NCBI GenBank assembly: GCA_027924585.1
Contig: BSBM01000994.1
Location: 13,968,501 to 14,032,500, forward strand
Source of the DNA: Larix kaempferi
Taxonomy: Eukaryota > Streptophyta > Pinopsida > Pinales > Pinaceae
Direction of reading: 5' to 3'
Length of the DNA: 64,000 nt
Position numbers and translations under genes: made by a program
In this document: positions 45,606 through 57,315 of the stretch, one piece after another
Layout: the number at the start of each line of letters is the position of its first letter
Position numbering within the stretch: position 1 is the stretch's first letter
Notes under the pieces: generated by a model
The model's database searches: none
What the model was told of the DNA's origin: nothing
What the model saw: the letters and a program-made list of their open reading frames with translations, nothing else

Positions 45606-48600
45606 TCAGACTGGCTTAAGATACAGGATAAAGTGATTGACTGTCTTCTTAACAGCCAAGATTTCTTTGTGGCTACTTGGATAATTAAGTTCTGCTCCTC
45701 TGAATGCACCTGAAGCATAACCACAAATATTTTCTTTTCCCTCAATATCTTCTAAGAGAACTCCACCCCAGGTAGAGTTAGACGCATCAGTCTCAATTAT
45801 TAACTTACCAGTACCTTGAGGGAGGAATAGTGCTAGTAGTTCTTTTACTCTAGCTTTTATTGTTTTGACTGCCAGAGTCATCTCATCTGACCATGCAACT
45901 AGATTCTTTTTGAGGCGTTGCTGTAAACATTTGATGTCAGATGCTTGACCCTTATAAAAAGGCCGAATATAATTTAGGAAACCGAGAAACCTTTGCAATT
46001 GTGTTTTATCTAAAAGCTTGTCCGGAAACTGCTCAAAACTTTTCAAAACATGCTCTTGAAGAATAACAGTACCAGCTTTAATATGGAAAGCAAGGAAATC
46101 CATTTCTGTTTTTCCTATCTCCATTTTAGATGCAGACAATACCAAACCATGCTTATAAACCAAATCATAAAACTTTTGTAGATGTTTAAGATGATCCTGT
46201 ACATTCTTGGAGCGAATAAGAATATCATCTATAAACACAAGCAACCGTGGTATGTCTCTGAATATGTCTTCCATTCTCTTCTGGAATTCTGAGGGAGCAT
46301 TGTTAATTCCAAATGGTAAGACTTTCCATTGATACTGGCCATGCGGTACAACAAAAGATGTTTTAAACCTATCTTCAGGTTTAATCCCTATTTGATAAAA
46401 ACCAGACTTTAAGTCAAACTTGCTAAATATTGTGCAGCCATTGATTTTCTGCAACAGACTTGACTTATCAGGCAAAGGATACCTAACCTTCTGTAACACA
46501 ACATTGAGTGGTTTGAAATTAACCACCAATCTCGGTTTTCCCCTCTTCTGCTCCGAATGCTTGTTAACTACAAAGGTTCTACATGCCCAAGGGCTCTTTG
46601 AGGGTTCTATCAGGACTTTGGATAGCAATTCTTGAATCTCTTTTGAGCATAATTCCCTTTCAGAGGGACTCATTATCCTTGCTGATGCTTTCGTAGGCTT
46701 TATCTTTTGGAGAGGATCGAAGGGGATGGAGACAAAATATTTTTCTCTCTTCCAAAAGGCATTAAGATTCTCAGAGCAGCAATCTCTGATAATCTTCTCT
46801 TTGATACTTGCAAGGATCTTTTCAGAATGAACTTCTGCATAGGAGATGCAGCGTTCCATTTTATTCAAAGACTGTTGGGACTGACTTGACTGACTAGACT
46901 CAGACATATTTATAATGGGTTTACAACGAGGACTAAACTTATTACTAAGAGGGATAGACACAGACTCATTATTGACTGTACAATTAAATATCATTTTCTG
47001 AGTGTTTATTGAGAACGGACTGACTTTAACCATGAATTCAGACCCTAACACACAATCTTCTTTAATTTCATCTAATCTAAACAAAGACAAAGAACTCTTT
47101 TGACTTGACAATGCTATGGGAAAATCCCTTACCTTACCTGTCAAATGTACAGGAGAACCTTGGATAGCAGATCCAAACACTTTAGTTTTCTCCCAATAGA
47201 AAGCAGGGATGGCATTGCCTTTCGCTAAATTAAACTGACAACCAGAATCTAACAAACATTGTACAGGATAAGATTTAAACTCGTCTGGACAAAAATATAC
47301 AGTTATAAACAATTTAGGACCTGAGACAGCACCAAGCAAACTTGTAGAATGAGACTTTGGGGACGGAGACCTTTCAGGAGAAGTGACAGGTGATTCTTGT
47401 TTTCTTCCACAAACTCTTTCAATTTCTTTCGAGAGTTCTTCTTCTGAAGATTGATCTCTTTCCATAGCAAGCACTGAAATGGAATTTATTAGTGCTTCTA
47501 TGTCTTTCAGCAAATCTTTCACTTGAGCTTGCTTTTCTTTCAACTTGATTTTCAGCAATCTTTCCCTATCCTGTCTATGGTTTTTCCTATCAGTGTGACT
47601 ACCAGGATAGTCTCTATAAAGCTCAATGGGGTTGTACTGGGTATCAAGAGTTTTAGACTTCCCTCTCTCTTTGGTCAATTCCTCAATGCGAGATTGAAGC
47701 TGCTTTTTCTCTTCTCTTAATTTTGTTCGCTCAGTATGTCTATAGATAGGAATAGTGGATAACTGCAGATCAATACTAGCTATTTGTTTTTCAAGTTGAT
47801 GGATTGAAGGTCGAGATGAGGAAAACATATATAAGGAAAAGTCAAACTCAGGTTGTTCTAGCTGACTACACCCCCCTAAATGTGTATCATCAGAGTCAGA
47901 CTCGGAGGAAGAGGCTGAGCTAGGAGGATCACATTTAGCAATCAATGGATAATCAGATTCAGAAGCAAGATCTGAATCAGGGTCACTTTCAGGTAGTTCA
48001 ATAATTTCTCTAGGAGGCAGAGGAGATTCGGCTGAAACTTCATAGAAATCCCACCACTCAGGGTCTAATGCTGTACAAAGTGCTGCAAGCCTTGGTCGTG
48101 ATTTTATTTTAGGACACTTGCTTGCCCAATGTCCTTTTTCTCCACAGATAAAGCATTTATCTGGAGCACCTTTTTCTTTTCGCCGCTTAACAAATCTTTT
48201 AGATTTCCATTTTTTCTTAGATTTGTAATCTTTATAGCGGTGCTTCAGCTTATGCTTATAGGAGCCTTCTGGATGATATCTTTTCTCAGAGGTATAGAAA
48301 CCTTTCTTTTTCTTTTTGCATTTGCATTCTTTCAAATGACCTCTGTTATGTGCTCCACACCCCCAGTCTGGCATTCCTTCAACATCTTTACAAAAGGAAG
48401 CAGAAAACATCTTTTGATGGCGCTTAAAATCTTTATCTACCCTTTTGTCTAAACAATGTTCTTGCCAGCATTCTAAAATATGACCTTGTAATTGTGCCAA
48501 AGATAAACTTCTTAATTCAATATTTTTATCTTTAAGCCTTTTTTCAACAGCATCTGGCACATGGCCTGGGTAACTCCTCAAATAATGTTTGAGGTAAGTC

Positions 48601-48881
48601 GGGTTTCCTGATTTACCAGAAGAAATTAATAATTTCTGCATATAGCAGAAATATTCCTCAGTTTTACTGAGATCACAAAGTCTAGCAGTCATGAAAAAAG
48701 ATGCTAGGTGATCAGAATCTTCTTCATCTTCTGGTCCATAAAATTCTCTTCCCAATGCAGAGAGAAGCTGCTCATCTGCATCATTTGCAGCAAGTATCTC
48801 ATGTCTTGTTTCTTGTGGCAACCAACGCCACCATTCATATGCTAATCCTGACAGTCCTACTACTAACTGAGTTGCGATCAT
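45606..48881 (-). pseudogene. Caulimovirid capsid-protease-RT-RNase H polyprotein part
   Basis: One open frame of 1091 residues. Residues 1-260 are capsid-like: a conserved YLKHYLRSYPGHVPDAV segment, a Lys-rich region and a CCHC zinc knuckle at residues 243-256 (CFICGEKGHWASKC). Residues 280-340 are Ser/Asp/Glu-rich; 360-480 are predicted coiled coil by heptad-like Leu/Glu/Lys content. The protease motif LLDSGCQ is at 543-549. RT spans about 720-920 with YPLPDK, FSKFDLKSGFYQIG and the catalytic FIDDIL (883-888). RNase H begins at about 1026 with ETDASNSTWGG (Asp 1031). The frame ends in TGA at 45606-45608 inside RNase H. The reverse transcriptase copies the pregenomic RNA to DNA in the viral cycle. 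The start ATG is internal to the polyprotein, not a true start. Confidence 0.92.
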
Positions 48882-49405
48882 CTGACCTGTCAGATTATGA
48901 TCTTGCTGTTTTTTATACAGTGTCCAATGTTGTAATAACTAAATAGCGCTTCGGACTTCTTCTCTTTTGTGACACTGGATATTGAGCACAGGTTGCTCAG
49001 GCATTTGGGAAATGAGATTATTCATATTATTTATTCCAAAGTTAAAAACTTTGGGTGCTACTACTGCAGAGGCTTCTGCATCATGCATGTCTTCATCATA
49101 GTGCTCTTGTGGACCTGTAATCCTCATTCTGTTAGAGGACTCTTCTGCCATCATATTTAAAGCAATTTCATGCTTTGGATCTAAAACAGGCTTAAAGCTT
49201 TTAAAGTCAGAGATCCATTGCTCAAAATGTTCCTTTAAGGCATCTGATTCCCCGAAATCCCATTCAGGTTTCTCATCATCAGAAATTGCATTAAATTGTC
49301 CTAATGACTTGGTCTTACTATGGCCTCTAGCAGCTTGCTAATATACATGATCTGGAACATAATAATGCTTCTTTTTTAATTGTTTTGTTTTGTCAGCAAT
49401 TTCAT
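48882..49405 (-). pseudogene. Caulimovirid polyprotein, segment before the capsid region (broken)
   Basis: Between the coiled-coil frame and the capsid-type frame, about 170 codons read in one frame with two stops: TAG near 49335 and TAG at 48939-48941. The 71-residue piece 48939-49154 contains MRITGPQEHYDEDM and FNFGINNMNNLI. Reading on past the second stop leads directly into the capsid frame, supporting one ancestral polyprotein. Confidence 0.7.
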
Positions 49406-50291
49406 TCAAACAGAAATTCTTCGTTCCAATTTATCAGAAGCTGTACTAATGGCTCTTTGGATTTCAGTAGTATCATGTAGCAAATGGTCCAATAATTCCA
49501 ATTTTTTAATTATTCTTTCAAGTTGGGTCTTTTGTGTAGAACACTGATGCTTAAGTATTAAAATATCATTAGCCATGTCATCTATGTTTCTTGCAGTACA
49601 CATTTCCTGCAAATTTACCCAGTTGGCTAACTTAATTTCATCTGACACAGATTGGTCAGTTGCAGAAGACTTTGTTGGCAGATATTCTCGTCTGGTTGAT
49701 CCATCAGGAGAATATTGTCGGAAAGCTATCTCTAGAAGATTTCGACCAGGGTAAAAGGAAGTTTGGCCATGGGTATTCTTGGTCTCTACATCGGCTCCAG
49801 AACGGGGTAAAGAGAACATCCCTAAACTTGGATATTCGTGTGTACCTTCAGCTTTTTTGAGTTTTTGTTTTTGAATTAATTTTTGTTTGATTTTTTGGCA
49901 TGCAGGGCAATCTGCATGCTGGCCTTTATGTTCAAAATCAGACACACCAAAAAAAGAGGTAGTATTTACAGAAGCAGATGGGGTAAGCTTGGCAGCATTT
50001 TCGGCTTGACTTTCTCTACTCAATTGATTAGACATTGCTTGGAGTCTAGCATTATTGTAGGATGCCATGGAAGTAGAGCGTATAAGAGGAGGATTCAACC
50101 TGGGAGAAGGTTCTTCTTGAGTCCGAAAAGAACAGGAAGCTTCGTCAAAAACAAGGGGTCTTGGGTTATATGAAGCTAACATTCTTTCTTGATTCCTGAG
50201 TTCAGAATATTTGAGTTCCCAAAAAGTTGGATATTTTTTCCCAGTCCAGTTGAAAGTGATTGGTGTGGCATTTTTGGATTTGGCTGTGGGG
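49406..50291 (-). pseudogene. Caulimovirid polyprotein, N-proximal part with coiled coil (5'-truncated)
   Basis: The ORF has a Met at 50182 but is open upstream to the junction at about 50291, with KKYPTFWELKYSELRNQER before that Met, so the Met is probably not the start. A C-x-x-C pair (CPACQKIKQK) lies at about residue 93, and the last about 70 residues (DILILKHQCS, LERIIKKLELLDHLL) form a likely coiled coil. A movement-protein core was not recognised and would lie in the lost upstream part. A frame change near 49410 separates it from the next segment. Confidence 0.65.
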
Positions 50292-50292
50292 T

Positions 50293-52813
50293 AGTGATCA
50301 AGAAGTTAGAAGATGCTACGTCATTATTGGGTATTCACAAGGCGACCAAAGAGTTGAAATTGAAAAATATAGGTGATGTAATAAAAAAAATTGGAAAATC
50401 TAGGAAGAAAGGTATTAGTGTTGCACGAAGAGCAATTCATACAGCAATTATTTCGTCTAGTACTAAACAAAAATGTTTGAAAACACAACTAGCAAAATTA
50501 GTTGGAACCGCAAGAAAGACATTATACAAACATAGCAAATTAAGAATACAAATAGATAAAAATGATGAACTTGCTTGCTGGGCAATTATTTGTAGACAGC
50601 CTTACAAAGATAGAATGGGAGCAGGTGTTAAAGATATTGTACGAGAATATTGGTTGACACATGCTCAAGTTTCACCAAATTCAATGGATGTGATACGACA
50701 AAGAGTATCACGAGGAGTATATGTAAGTAGTCCAAAACATATAATGGATATGAAACAAGTACAACTATTCAATAAATTCAAGGAATATCATCGTGGAATG
50801 AATGTGTCAATCACTACATTTGTGCAACTAAAACCATGGTATGTTAGACCTATTACTATACATGACACATGTTGTTTCCGTTATCATGTGTAATTTCAAT
50901 TATATTATGACACATTTCTTGAATTTGGTAAAAAACATTTGACAAATTCACCACCTCCGCACACAATATCTGAATTCATATCTCAAACCCTATGTGATAG
51001 AAATCACGATGAAGTATTTTATAATGAGAAATGTGTCAATGCAAAACATTTTAATCGTTGTGGAAATTTGGTTTTATTCCACAATAAATATCCTATCGAT
51101 ACTGATCACTCGATGTCAAATGTAACCGTTAATTAGAGAAGATATGAATACATTACAAGTTCTAGTGATGCACATTCCAAAAGGATTGATTTGCGAGAAG
51201 ATAAAATAGATGTGACAAATTTTCTCAAGAAATTTGAAAGTGAAATTTATAAATACACCAAGCATTCACATAGAGCACGATGGCAAGACCTTCAATTCAA
51301 ACAGTCTCATGAAAATTTTTCACCAGGAACAATTTTGTCAGTGGTTGATTTTGCAAAAAACTACACATTTGCTACACAAAAAGAGATACAGAGTGAATAC
51401 TATCATTCTGACGAAGTTTTGATATTTGTGCATGTTTTATATAGACATTCTCAATAGGATGTTGATGGAATTGAAAGCACGTGTGACAGTCGAGATGTGA
51501 TTAAAGAATATCACTTTTATATTAGCGATGATCGTACACATGATACACATTTTGTTCAGCATTGTATTGAAAGTATTTTCTACTATTCACTAAAGGGACG
51601 TGACGTTAAATTCAATGAGCATTGGATATGGTCGGATGGATGTGCAAGATAATTTAAATCTTCATGATCATTTTATTGGTTATGTCGACTTCATAAAGCA
51701 TTGAACATTAAAAATCGTTGAAATTTCTTTGAAACTGGACATGGAAAAGGTGAACATGATGGTGCAAGAGCATGCGTAAAAAGAGCACTTCAAAGTTGGC
51801 AAATGAACTATAGTTCTGCACGATTTCATTCAGCTGCAGAGGTTGTCCAATGGTGCAAATCACATCTACGCCAAGATTTCAATAAAAAATCAAAAGATGT
51901 ACACAGGTATGTTCACAAATGTCTTAATTTATATTTTATTGTCAATTTAAAAAAATGTACACTAACATCAAAATTTGATATTTGTGTAGGTTTTTTTGGC
52001 TTCTTGGGGTCTAAGATATAAATAGATCAATACCATATGACACTAGCACCATACATGGGACTAGAGATTTTCACTCTATTCAAACAAAAGCCTTCCAAAA
52101 TGTGTATGCATTTGACAGTAGAAAGCAATCATGCTTTTGTCATATTTGCACTGAAAATATTGAATCTACAGAAGTTCATGAAAACATAACGAACAACTAC
52201 GTTAAACATTGGAAACACACAGAGATTAATCCTAAAGGAAAAATGCCGCTAGCAAGCATAAAAGAATTAGAATCAAAGAAATAACAATATCATCTAATGG
52301 CGACAGAATTTCAGATCTTGTTAAAGAAGGTAATGATCAAGTACAACTGTTTTTTCAATTGTTCATTCTTGTCCATCACCTTATACATGTATATTAGTCA
52401 ATTTAATTGATTTAAAAATCCTAACGTCAATTGTAATTTGCACAAGGGATGTTTTTTCTATGATTGCACCTATAGACAACAACGAAAATTTGAAGTATTA
52501 TTTGATGCGATGCATTGAAAGAAAGATGAAGTTATTGGAAGACTACAATGATAACGGATATATATACGAGAGAGGATCCATCATTTTAAAGGGCTATTTT
52601 TTTCAATAGACCCATATGACTGAAAATTATGTCTACTTTTAGTATTATGAACCTGATGTTATATGTTGTCAATATAGTCATTTAGTATGTGCATCTCGAA
52701 TAAAATTGGTTCAAGTTCCATCTAAAAAACAATTAAAAAATAAAAAATGGAAACTGTCCAAATATGACCATGAACGGATAATTGAGGACGACATTCCATT
52801 GCGATGTTTTTAA
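50293..52813 (+). pseudogene. Gene B copy 1: DDE-like transposase, 5'-truncated
   Basis: Homologous to the minus-strand gene at 59.7-62.8 kb and about as long from this point on, but it lacks the first about 550 bases of it. The first part is HTH-like (KSRKKGISVARRA, TARKTLYKH). A Cys/His part follows (HDTCCFRYHV, CVNAKHFNRCGN). The catalytic-like region has VVDFAKNYTF (Asp codon at 51346), WSDGC (Asp codon 51635-51637), and HGKGEHDGA (Glu codon 51752-51754). A TAA at 51650-51652 replaces the Gln codon of QFK found in the other copy. An 83-base GT-AG intron is likely at 51907-51989. The C-terminus is basic and ends at TAA 52811-52813. Other stops are near 50891, 51135 and 51456. The motif set is shared with transposase-like proteins of plants and animals; I do not assign a superfamily. 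Confidence 0.75.
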
Positions 52814-53148
52814 CTATATCAAAAATTAATAGATCGATGGTTTTGTCCATGTCATTGTCAAATGTTGTGTACAATATATTTTTTTCTTTCAACTATGTCT
52901 ATGATCTTGAAAGGGAACTAGAATATAATAATTTAAATGATCGTATTCTAGTATGCTAAAATGAATTCAAAAATTATTTGGTAATGAAAACTTTAATGCG
53001 TAATTTCGTCTTAATTCTGTCTAAAATACTTTATTTCGGTCTCCATATGTCTATTAGACCACTTAAGGGATGAGATAACGGATGTGGTTGTCTCCGCTCT
53101 CCGTCCCAAATCTTTAATTTAAAATATCACTTGAGTAAGTTCACATAA
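52814..53148 (+). other. 3' flank of gene B copy 1
   Basis: Aligns with the reverse complement of about 59405-59680 (3' flank of gene B copy 2) as far as ACGGATGTGGTTGTC at about 53092. After that the copies are unrelated. This common break point may mark a transposon terminus or a recombination site. Confidence 0.65.
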
Positions 53149-53387
53149 CTAAAATCATGGCAAATGGAGACAATGATCATTTTGATTTTTAATCACAAGC
53201 AAGGATTCCAGAATTGTGAAGCTTATGCAAAATTAGAGGAATGATTATTTACAACAAATCGACGAAAATTCATCAAATTGTTGTCTAAAATCATTGCCCT
53301 AATTTAGCACAAGCTTCACAATCCTATAATCTTTGCTTATGATTTAGAAACAAAATATTGTTAAATCCCCATTTGCCATGATTTCAG
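53149..53387. repeat. Long imperfect inverted repeat (hairpin, about 115-bp arms)
   Basis: The left arm begins CTAAAATCATGGCAAATGG and the right arm, read on the minus strand from 53387, begins CTGAAATCATGGCAAATGG. Both continue with matching AATTGTGAAGCTT / GATTGTGAAGCTT and CAAATCGACGAAAATTCATC / its complement. The arms almost touch at about 53270. It resembles a foldback or MITE-like element without coding capacity. Confidence 0.85.
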
Positions 53388-53529
53388 CCGCATAAAATGT
53401 ACCTGAACATTGAAAATAGGAATCATTAGTTAAAAATTGAAAATATGACTATGGTATACAAATTTCAATTTATCATTTATATATAAAATTCAACTTTTAT
53501 GTTGAAACCAAAATTATATATATCAAACA

Positions 53530-54330
53530 AACATTCTTTCTTAACATTCATAACATTAGATTGCACCTATCAAAACTTCCTAACATTCATTCTTACCATA
53601 ACATTCATTCTTAACATATTCCTAACATTCCTATTAAAATTTGAACCTAACATGTATTTTTCAACTTCCTAACATTCATATTTCAATCAAAACTTCCTAA
53701 CATTCCTGAACTTTGAACCTAACATTCATTTTTAAACTTTTTAAAATTCATATTTCTATCAAAACTTCCTAACATTCCTAAACTTCTTAACATTCAAAGA
53801 TAATAGCCATGTTCTTAACATCCAATCTTAACATTCATTTATTCTTAAAATTCCTATAAAAACCTAACATTCATTCATTCATTGCACCTATCATAAATTC
53901 CTTAACATTCATTCTTACCATAGCATTCATTCTTAACATATTCCTAACAATCCTATCAAAATTTGAACCTAACATTTATTTTTGAACATCCTAACATTCA
54001 TATTTCAAACAAAACTTCCTAACATTCCTGAACTTTGAACCTAACATTCATTTTTAAACTTCCTAACATTCATATTTCTATCAAAAATTCCTAACATTCC
54101 TAAAGTTCCTAACATTTAAAGATAACAATCATTCTTAACATTCAATCTTAACATTCATTCATTCTTAAAATTCCTATAAAAACCTAACATTCATTCTTAC
54201 CGTAACATTCATTCTTAACATTTCCTAACGTTTCTAACATTCATTCTTACCATAAGATTCATTCTCAGCATTAATTCATTGGATATAACATTTGATCTTA
54301 ACATTTCCTAACTTTAGATTGCACCTATAT
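53530..54330. repeat. CTTAACATTC / CCTAACATTCAT minisatellite
   Basis: Irregular repeats of TAACATTC separated by short spacers (AATTTGAACC, TCAAAACTTC, ATTTTTAAACTT). At a higher level, a block of about 350 bases from about 53570 recurs from about 53890 (TATTCCTAACA, TTTGAACCTAACAT, CCTGAACTTTGAACC), so the array itself was duplicated. Lies between the 3' ends of gene B copy 1 and gene A copy 2. Confidence 0.85.
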
Positions 54331-54599
54331 CAAAACTTCCAGGCATCAATTCTTAGCATTCCATACATAAATTTAATAATACATACATTCATAAACATGA
54401 AAAAACATATTCTAAACCTTTAAATCACACCGAATATGTTAAATAATTAACAAAAAAAGTAGATCATTTAAAGCAAATACAGAATATTTAAGTTCAATGT
54501 ACATATATATAATCCTCAAAAAACGTTCATGAACATGTGAGTTCAATGTACATATGTATAGTCCAAAAATAAATCTCGTCGATGTCCAAAACAAAGTTA

Positions 54600-56852
54600 C
54601 AATCTATATATCAACAAAAAAAAGGATGTCCACCATGCTATTCTCCACTAGGGCCTTCCCTTGGACTCAACCCACCCTGCAACATGTATAAAAGCATATT
54701 ATGAATATCATAAATTATTTAAACTAAATTCAAAAAATTGAAATATTAAACTTATATATCAAAGAGCAATTCAATTATTAACAAAATTACATCAAATTCT
54801 CTAAATGCATGTTCACCACTATCCTCCAAAAGAGTCTTCCATTTGCCTTCAAGGGATTGAAGAGACCCAAGCTGCAACATGTATAAAATCAATTTATGAC
54901 TCTCATAAATTACTTGAACAAAATCCCCCCCAAAAAAATATTAAACTTATATCAAAGCTCAATTCAAGTATGAACAAAATTACGTCTGTGCCAATATCTG
55001 TTGTATTCAACAAAGAACGTATCTCTCCCCCCTAAAATTTAAATTGTGCTAATAAATAAAACATAGTGCAAACAAAAAAAAATTAAGCAATTAACTTAAA
55101 ACTTTAAAAAAAAATTAAAACATTAGCTCACAATAGATGGTAAATTATTTAAAAAGTTCGTATCTAAAGAAACCTGCATGGATAAGTCAAATTAACAATA
55201 AGATGCATAGTTAAATTAGAATTCAAAAAAAAAAAAAATATAAAGTTCAAACATAATTATAAATATGTAAATAATAAATATACCTTTCCAATATGCTCTA
55301 CATTTTCACTAGTGGAAAGTCGAAAAGAATGTTCATTCATTATTCTGGAAAACTGCAACCAATAAACATTTACATAATGTACTTATTACTATACATCAAA
55401 AAAGACATAATATCATTCATATAATGTAACAAAAAGTTCAATTCAAAATAAATAAAAGATTAAATAGATTGTCATATCATAATCAACAAACCTCTCCTAA
55501 ACTCGATGTGTTATTGGATATAACATTTGACACTATGCCCTGACAAACCTTGGCATAAGCCCTGAGATATCCAATGCTCATTCCATCTACCTCATCATCA
55601 ATTTTGTAAACAAACTTTTGATGAATAGTGGAACGAGCCCTCTCTCGAACCAATCCCACATCTACTCCAACTAATGCTGACGATAAACCATCACCAACAA
55701 AATCTCTTGTAGTTGTTCCAAGTTGGGATGTGGTCTCTATCTCTGATATTAATGCCACAAGCCTGGGTGGCAGAGATATCCATGGTGGAGGTCAAAGAGT
55801 TGTAGGGTCTCTAAGAGAACCTTTTCGATTATATATTTGACCCTTTCCAACTCCATAAAATGCTGAATGAACATCAATATAGTCTGGCTTCATATTTAAA
55901 AAAAGCTCCGCATAAAAAAATCTAGCAAAATATTGAGAAACCTCATCATTCCATGTAAAACAACCATAGGCTGCGAGGAACCGATCATATAGTAGATGTG
56001 AAAGATCAGGGTGCTTGAAATATTGCACTTTCAACATTTCTCACTTTAGACATTCTTTGAAGTTAAGCATTGATTTGGCCTGTTCTTTTGTCACTCTCTC
56101 CTTCACAACAACTGACTTGTCTACACCCATCACTTGTTCCCTTCGTCTTTGCATCAAATCAACAAAACCATTCCTAGTTGGTCTAAGATTCTCATATGCC
56201 TGAATGAATTTTTGCAATGATCCCAAAACAATCTCCAAACTTTGTTTACTAACTGGAGGGATATCCATAGTAGACAAATCATTTTCCAACTTGTTGTAGT
56301 GGGATCTACATCTTTCAAGAGTCATTTGATGATCACCACTTTCCCATGGAAGATCCTTAGGTAAATCAGATGGATATGTTGTAATAGGTGTACAACCCTC
56401 AGTTAGTTCAACATATTGTGTCCTAGCTCGACCACCATCACCATCTGTAGAATGACAAGCCTCTTGGGAACCTTGCTCTGCACCCTCATCTGTCTCCCTT
56501 GGTCACTCTGCCTCCCTCTCTGTAGAATTACAAGCATCTTGTGAACCACGCTCTGCTTCAAATAAAAACAAAGTTTTGTGTAAACATGTATAAACTTTGC
56601 GTACACAAAAAAACAATTTGTATACATTTATTAAAATATTTTTCATACCAACAGAAGGTCCAGATCGGCGTTCTCCCACAGAAGATAATTTGTACCCCTT
56701 TCGTCTCGTCGATGATCAACTTAATGTGAACTATACAATAAACTTGAATCTCGAGGGGAAGTTGACAACCTCCGATTATCTTTTGAAACACCAACTCCAT
56801 AAGACTGTGAATACTTCCTACGCTTTCGCCTCAAAGACTCCTCTCTTTCCAT
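54600..56852 (-). pseudogene. Gene A copy 2: unrecognised transposon-associated protein
   Basis: Minus-strand copy of the gene at 19.5-21.7 kb. Corresponding exons include 56649-56852, 55492-56552 and 55284-55352 (69 bases, as in copy 1), followed by the small exons ending at about 54640 in a GGPSGE-like end and TAG. Conserved parts are KERVTKEQAKSM, LKVQYFKHPDLSHLLYD and NDEVSQYFARFFYAE, followed by a longer stretch with GLVRERARSTIHQKFVYK that is deleted in part in copy 1. It keeps Gln or Arg codons where copy 1 has stops, but has its own lesions (a TGA near 56505, TGA near 56040 and TAG near 55795). Around 2.1 kb (56920-59040) separates exon 1 from the conserved palindromic upstream region; in copy 1 this spacing is only 140 bases. 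Confidence 0.7.
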
Positions 56853-56908
56853 TTGATATAATGTGTACAATTACACAAATATCAACTCATTACATATTCA
56901 AATTCTAC

Positions 56909-57315
56909 AAATTCTAAGAGCTAGCTTCTAAAGAAACTAAGTTATGTAATAAGGACCTATATATACCTAATATCATCTAATAGTTCTTAAAATGAGTATA
57001 GCTAATATTGTTGGATGTATAAGGAATTAATGTACCAATCTTCTAAGTGTTTTTTATGTTTAAAATGAATAGAACTATTATAGTTAAATACTAGGTGAAA
57101 GGATACATCTAGATATTAATTCTACAAATTCTAAGACCTAGCTGCTAAAAAAACTAATTTATGTAATAAAGACCTAAATATACCTAATATCATGTAATAG
57201 TTCTTAAAATGAGTATAGCTAATAAGGAATTAATGTGCCAATCTTCTAAGTGTTTTTTATGTTTAAAATGAATAGAATCAATATAGTTTAATACAAAGTG
57301 AAGGGTTACATTTCT
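56909..57315. repeat. Two-copy tandem repeat of about 215 bp
   Basis: The first copy starts ATTCTAAGAGCTAGCTTCTA and the second (57128) ATTCTAAGACCTAGCTGCTA. Both continue with TACCTAATATCAT, TTAAAATGAGTATAGCTAAT and TCTTCTAAGTGTTTTTTATG. The second copy has a short deletion. Confidence 0.85.

Larger units (their letters stand above)
43580..50291 (-). mobile_element. Endogenous caulimovirid (pararetrovirus) fragment
   Basis: Read on the minus strand, it holds the tail of an upstream polyprotein region, a capsid-type region with zinc knuckle, aspartic protease, RT and RNase H, a long C-terminal extension, then an intergenic region with a strong TATA box. There is no integrase and no LTR, and the RT is of Caulimoviridae type. 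The breaks that separate the open frames are few (a frame change near 49410 and stops near 49330, 48940 and 45607), so a single large polyprotein, as in petuvirus-like genomes, is the likely ancestral layout. Both ends are junctions: with the gypsy 2 LTR at 43579/43580 and with gene B at about 50291. The upstream part, including any movement-protein domain, is missing. It is a non-functional fossil. Confidence 0.88.

Noticed and set aside
44066-49860. Many plus-strand frames (such as 44066-44566, 46420-46635, 48129-48452)
   Set aside because: They are antisense to the pararetrovirus polyprotein and have no domain of their own.
50189-50300. Plus-strand start of the 234-codon frame at 50189
   Set aside because: The first about 35 codons lie antisense in the pararetrovirus; only the part after about 50293 is homologous to gene B copy 2, so 50189 is not a real start.
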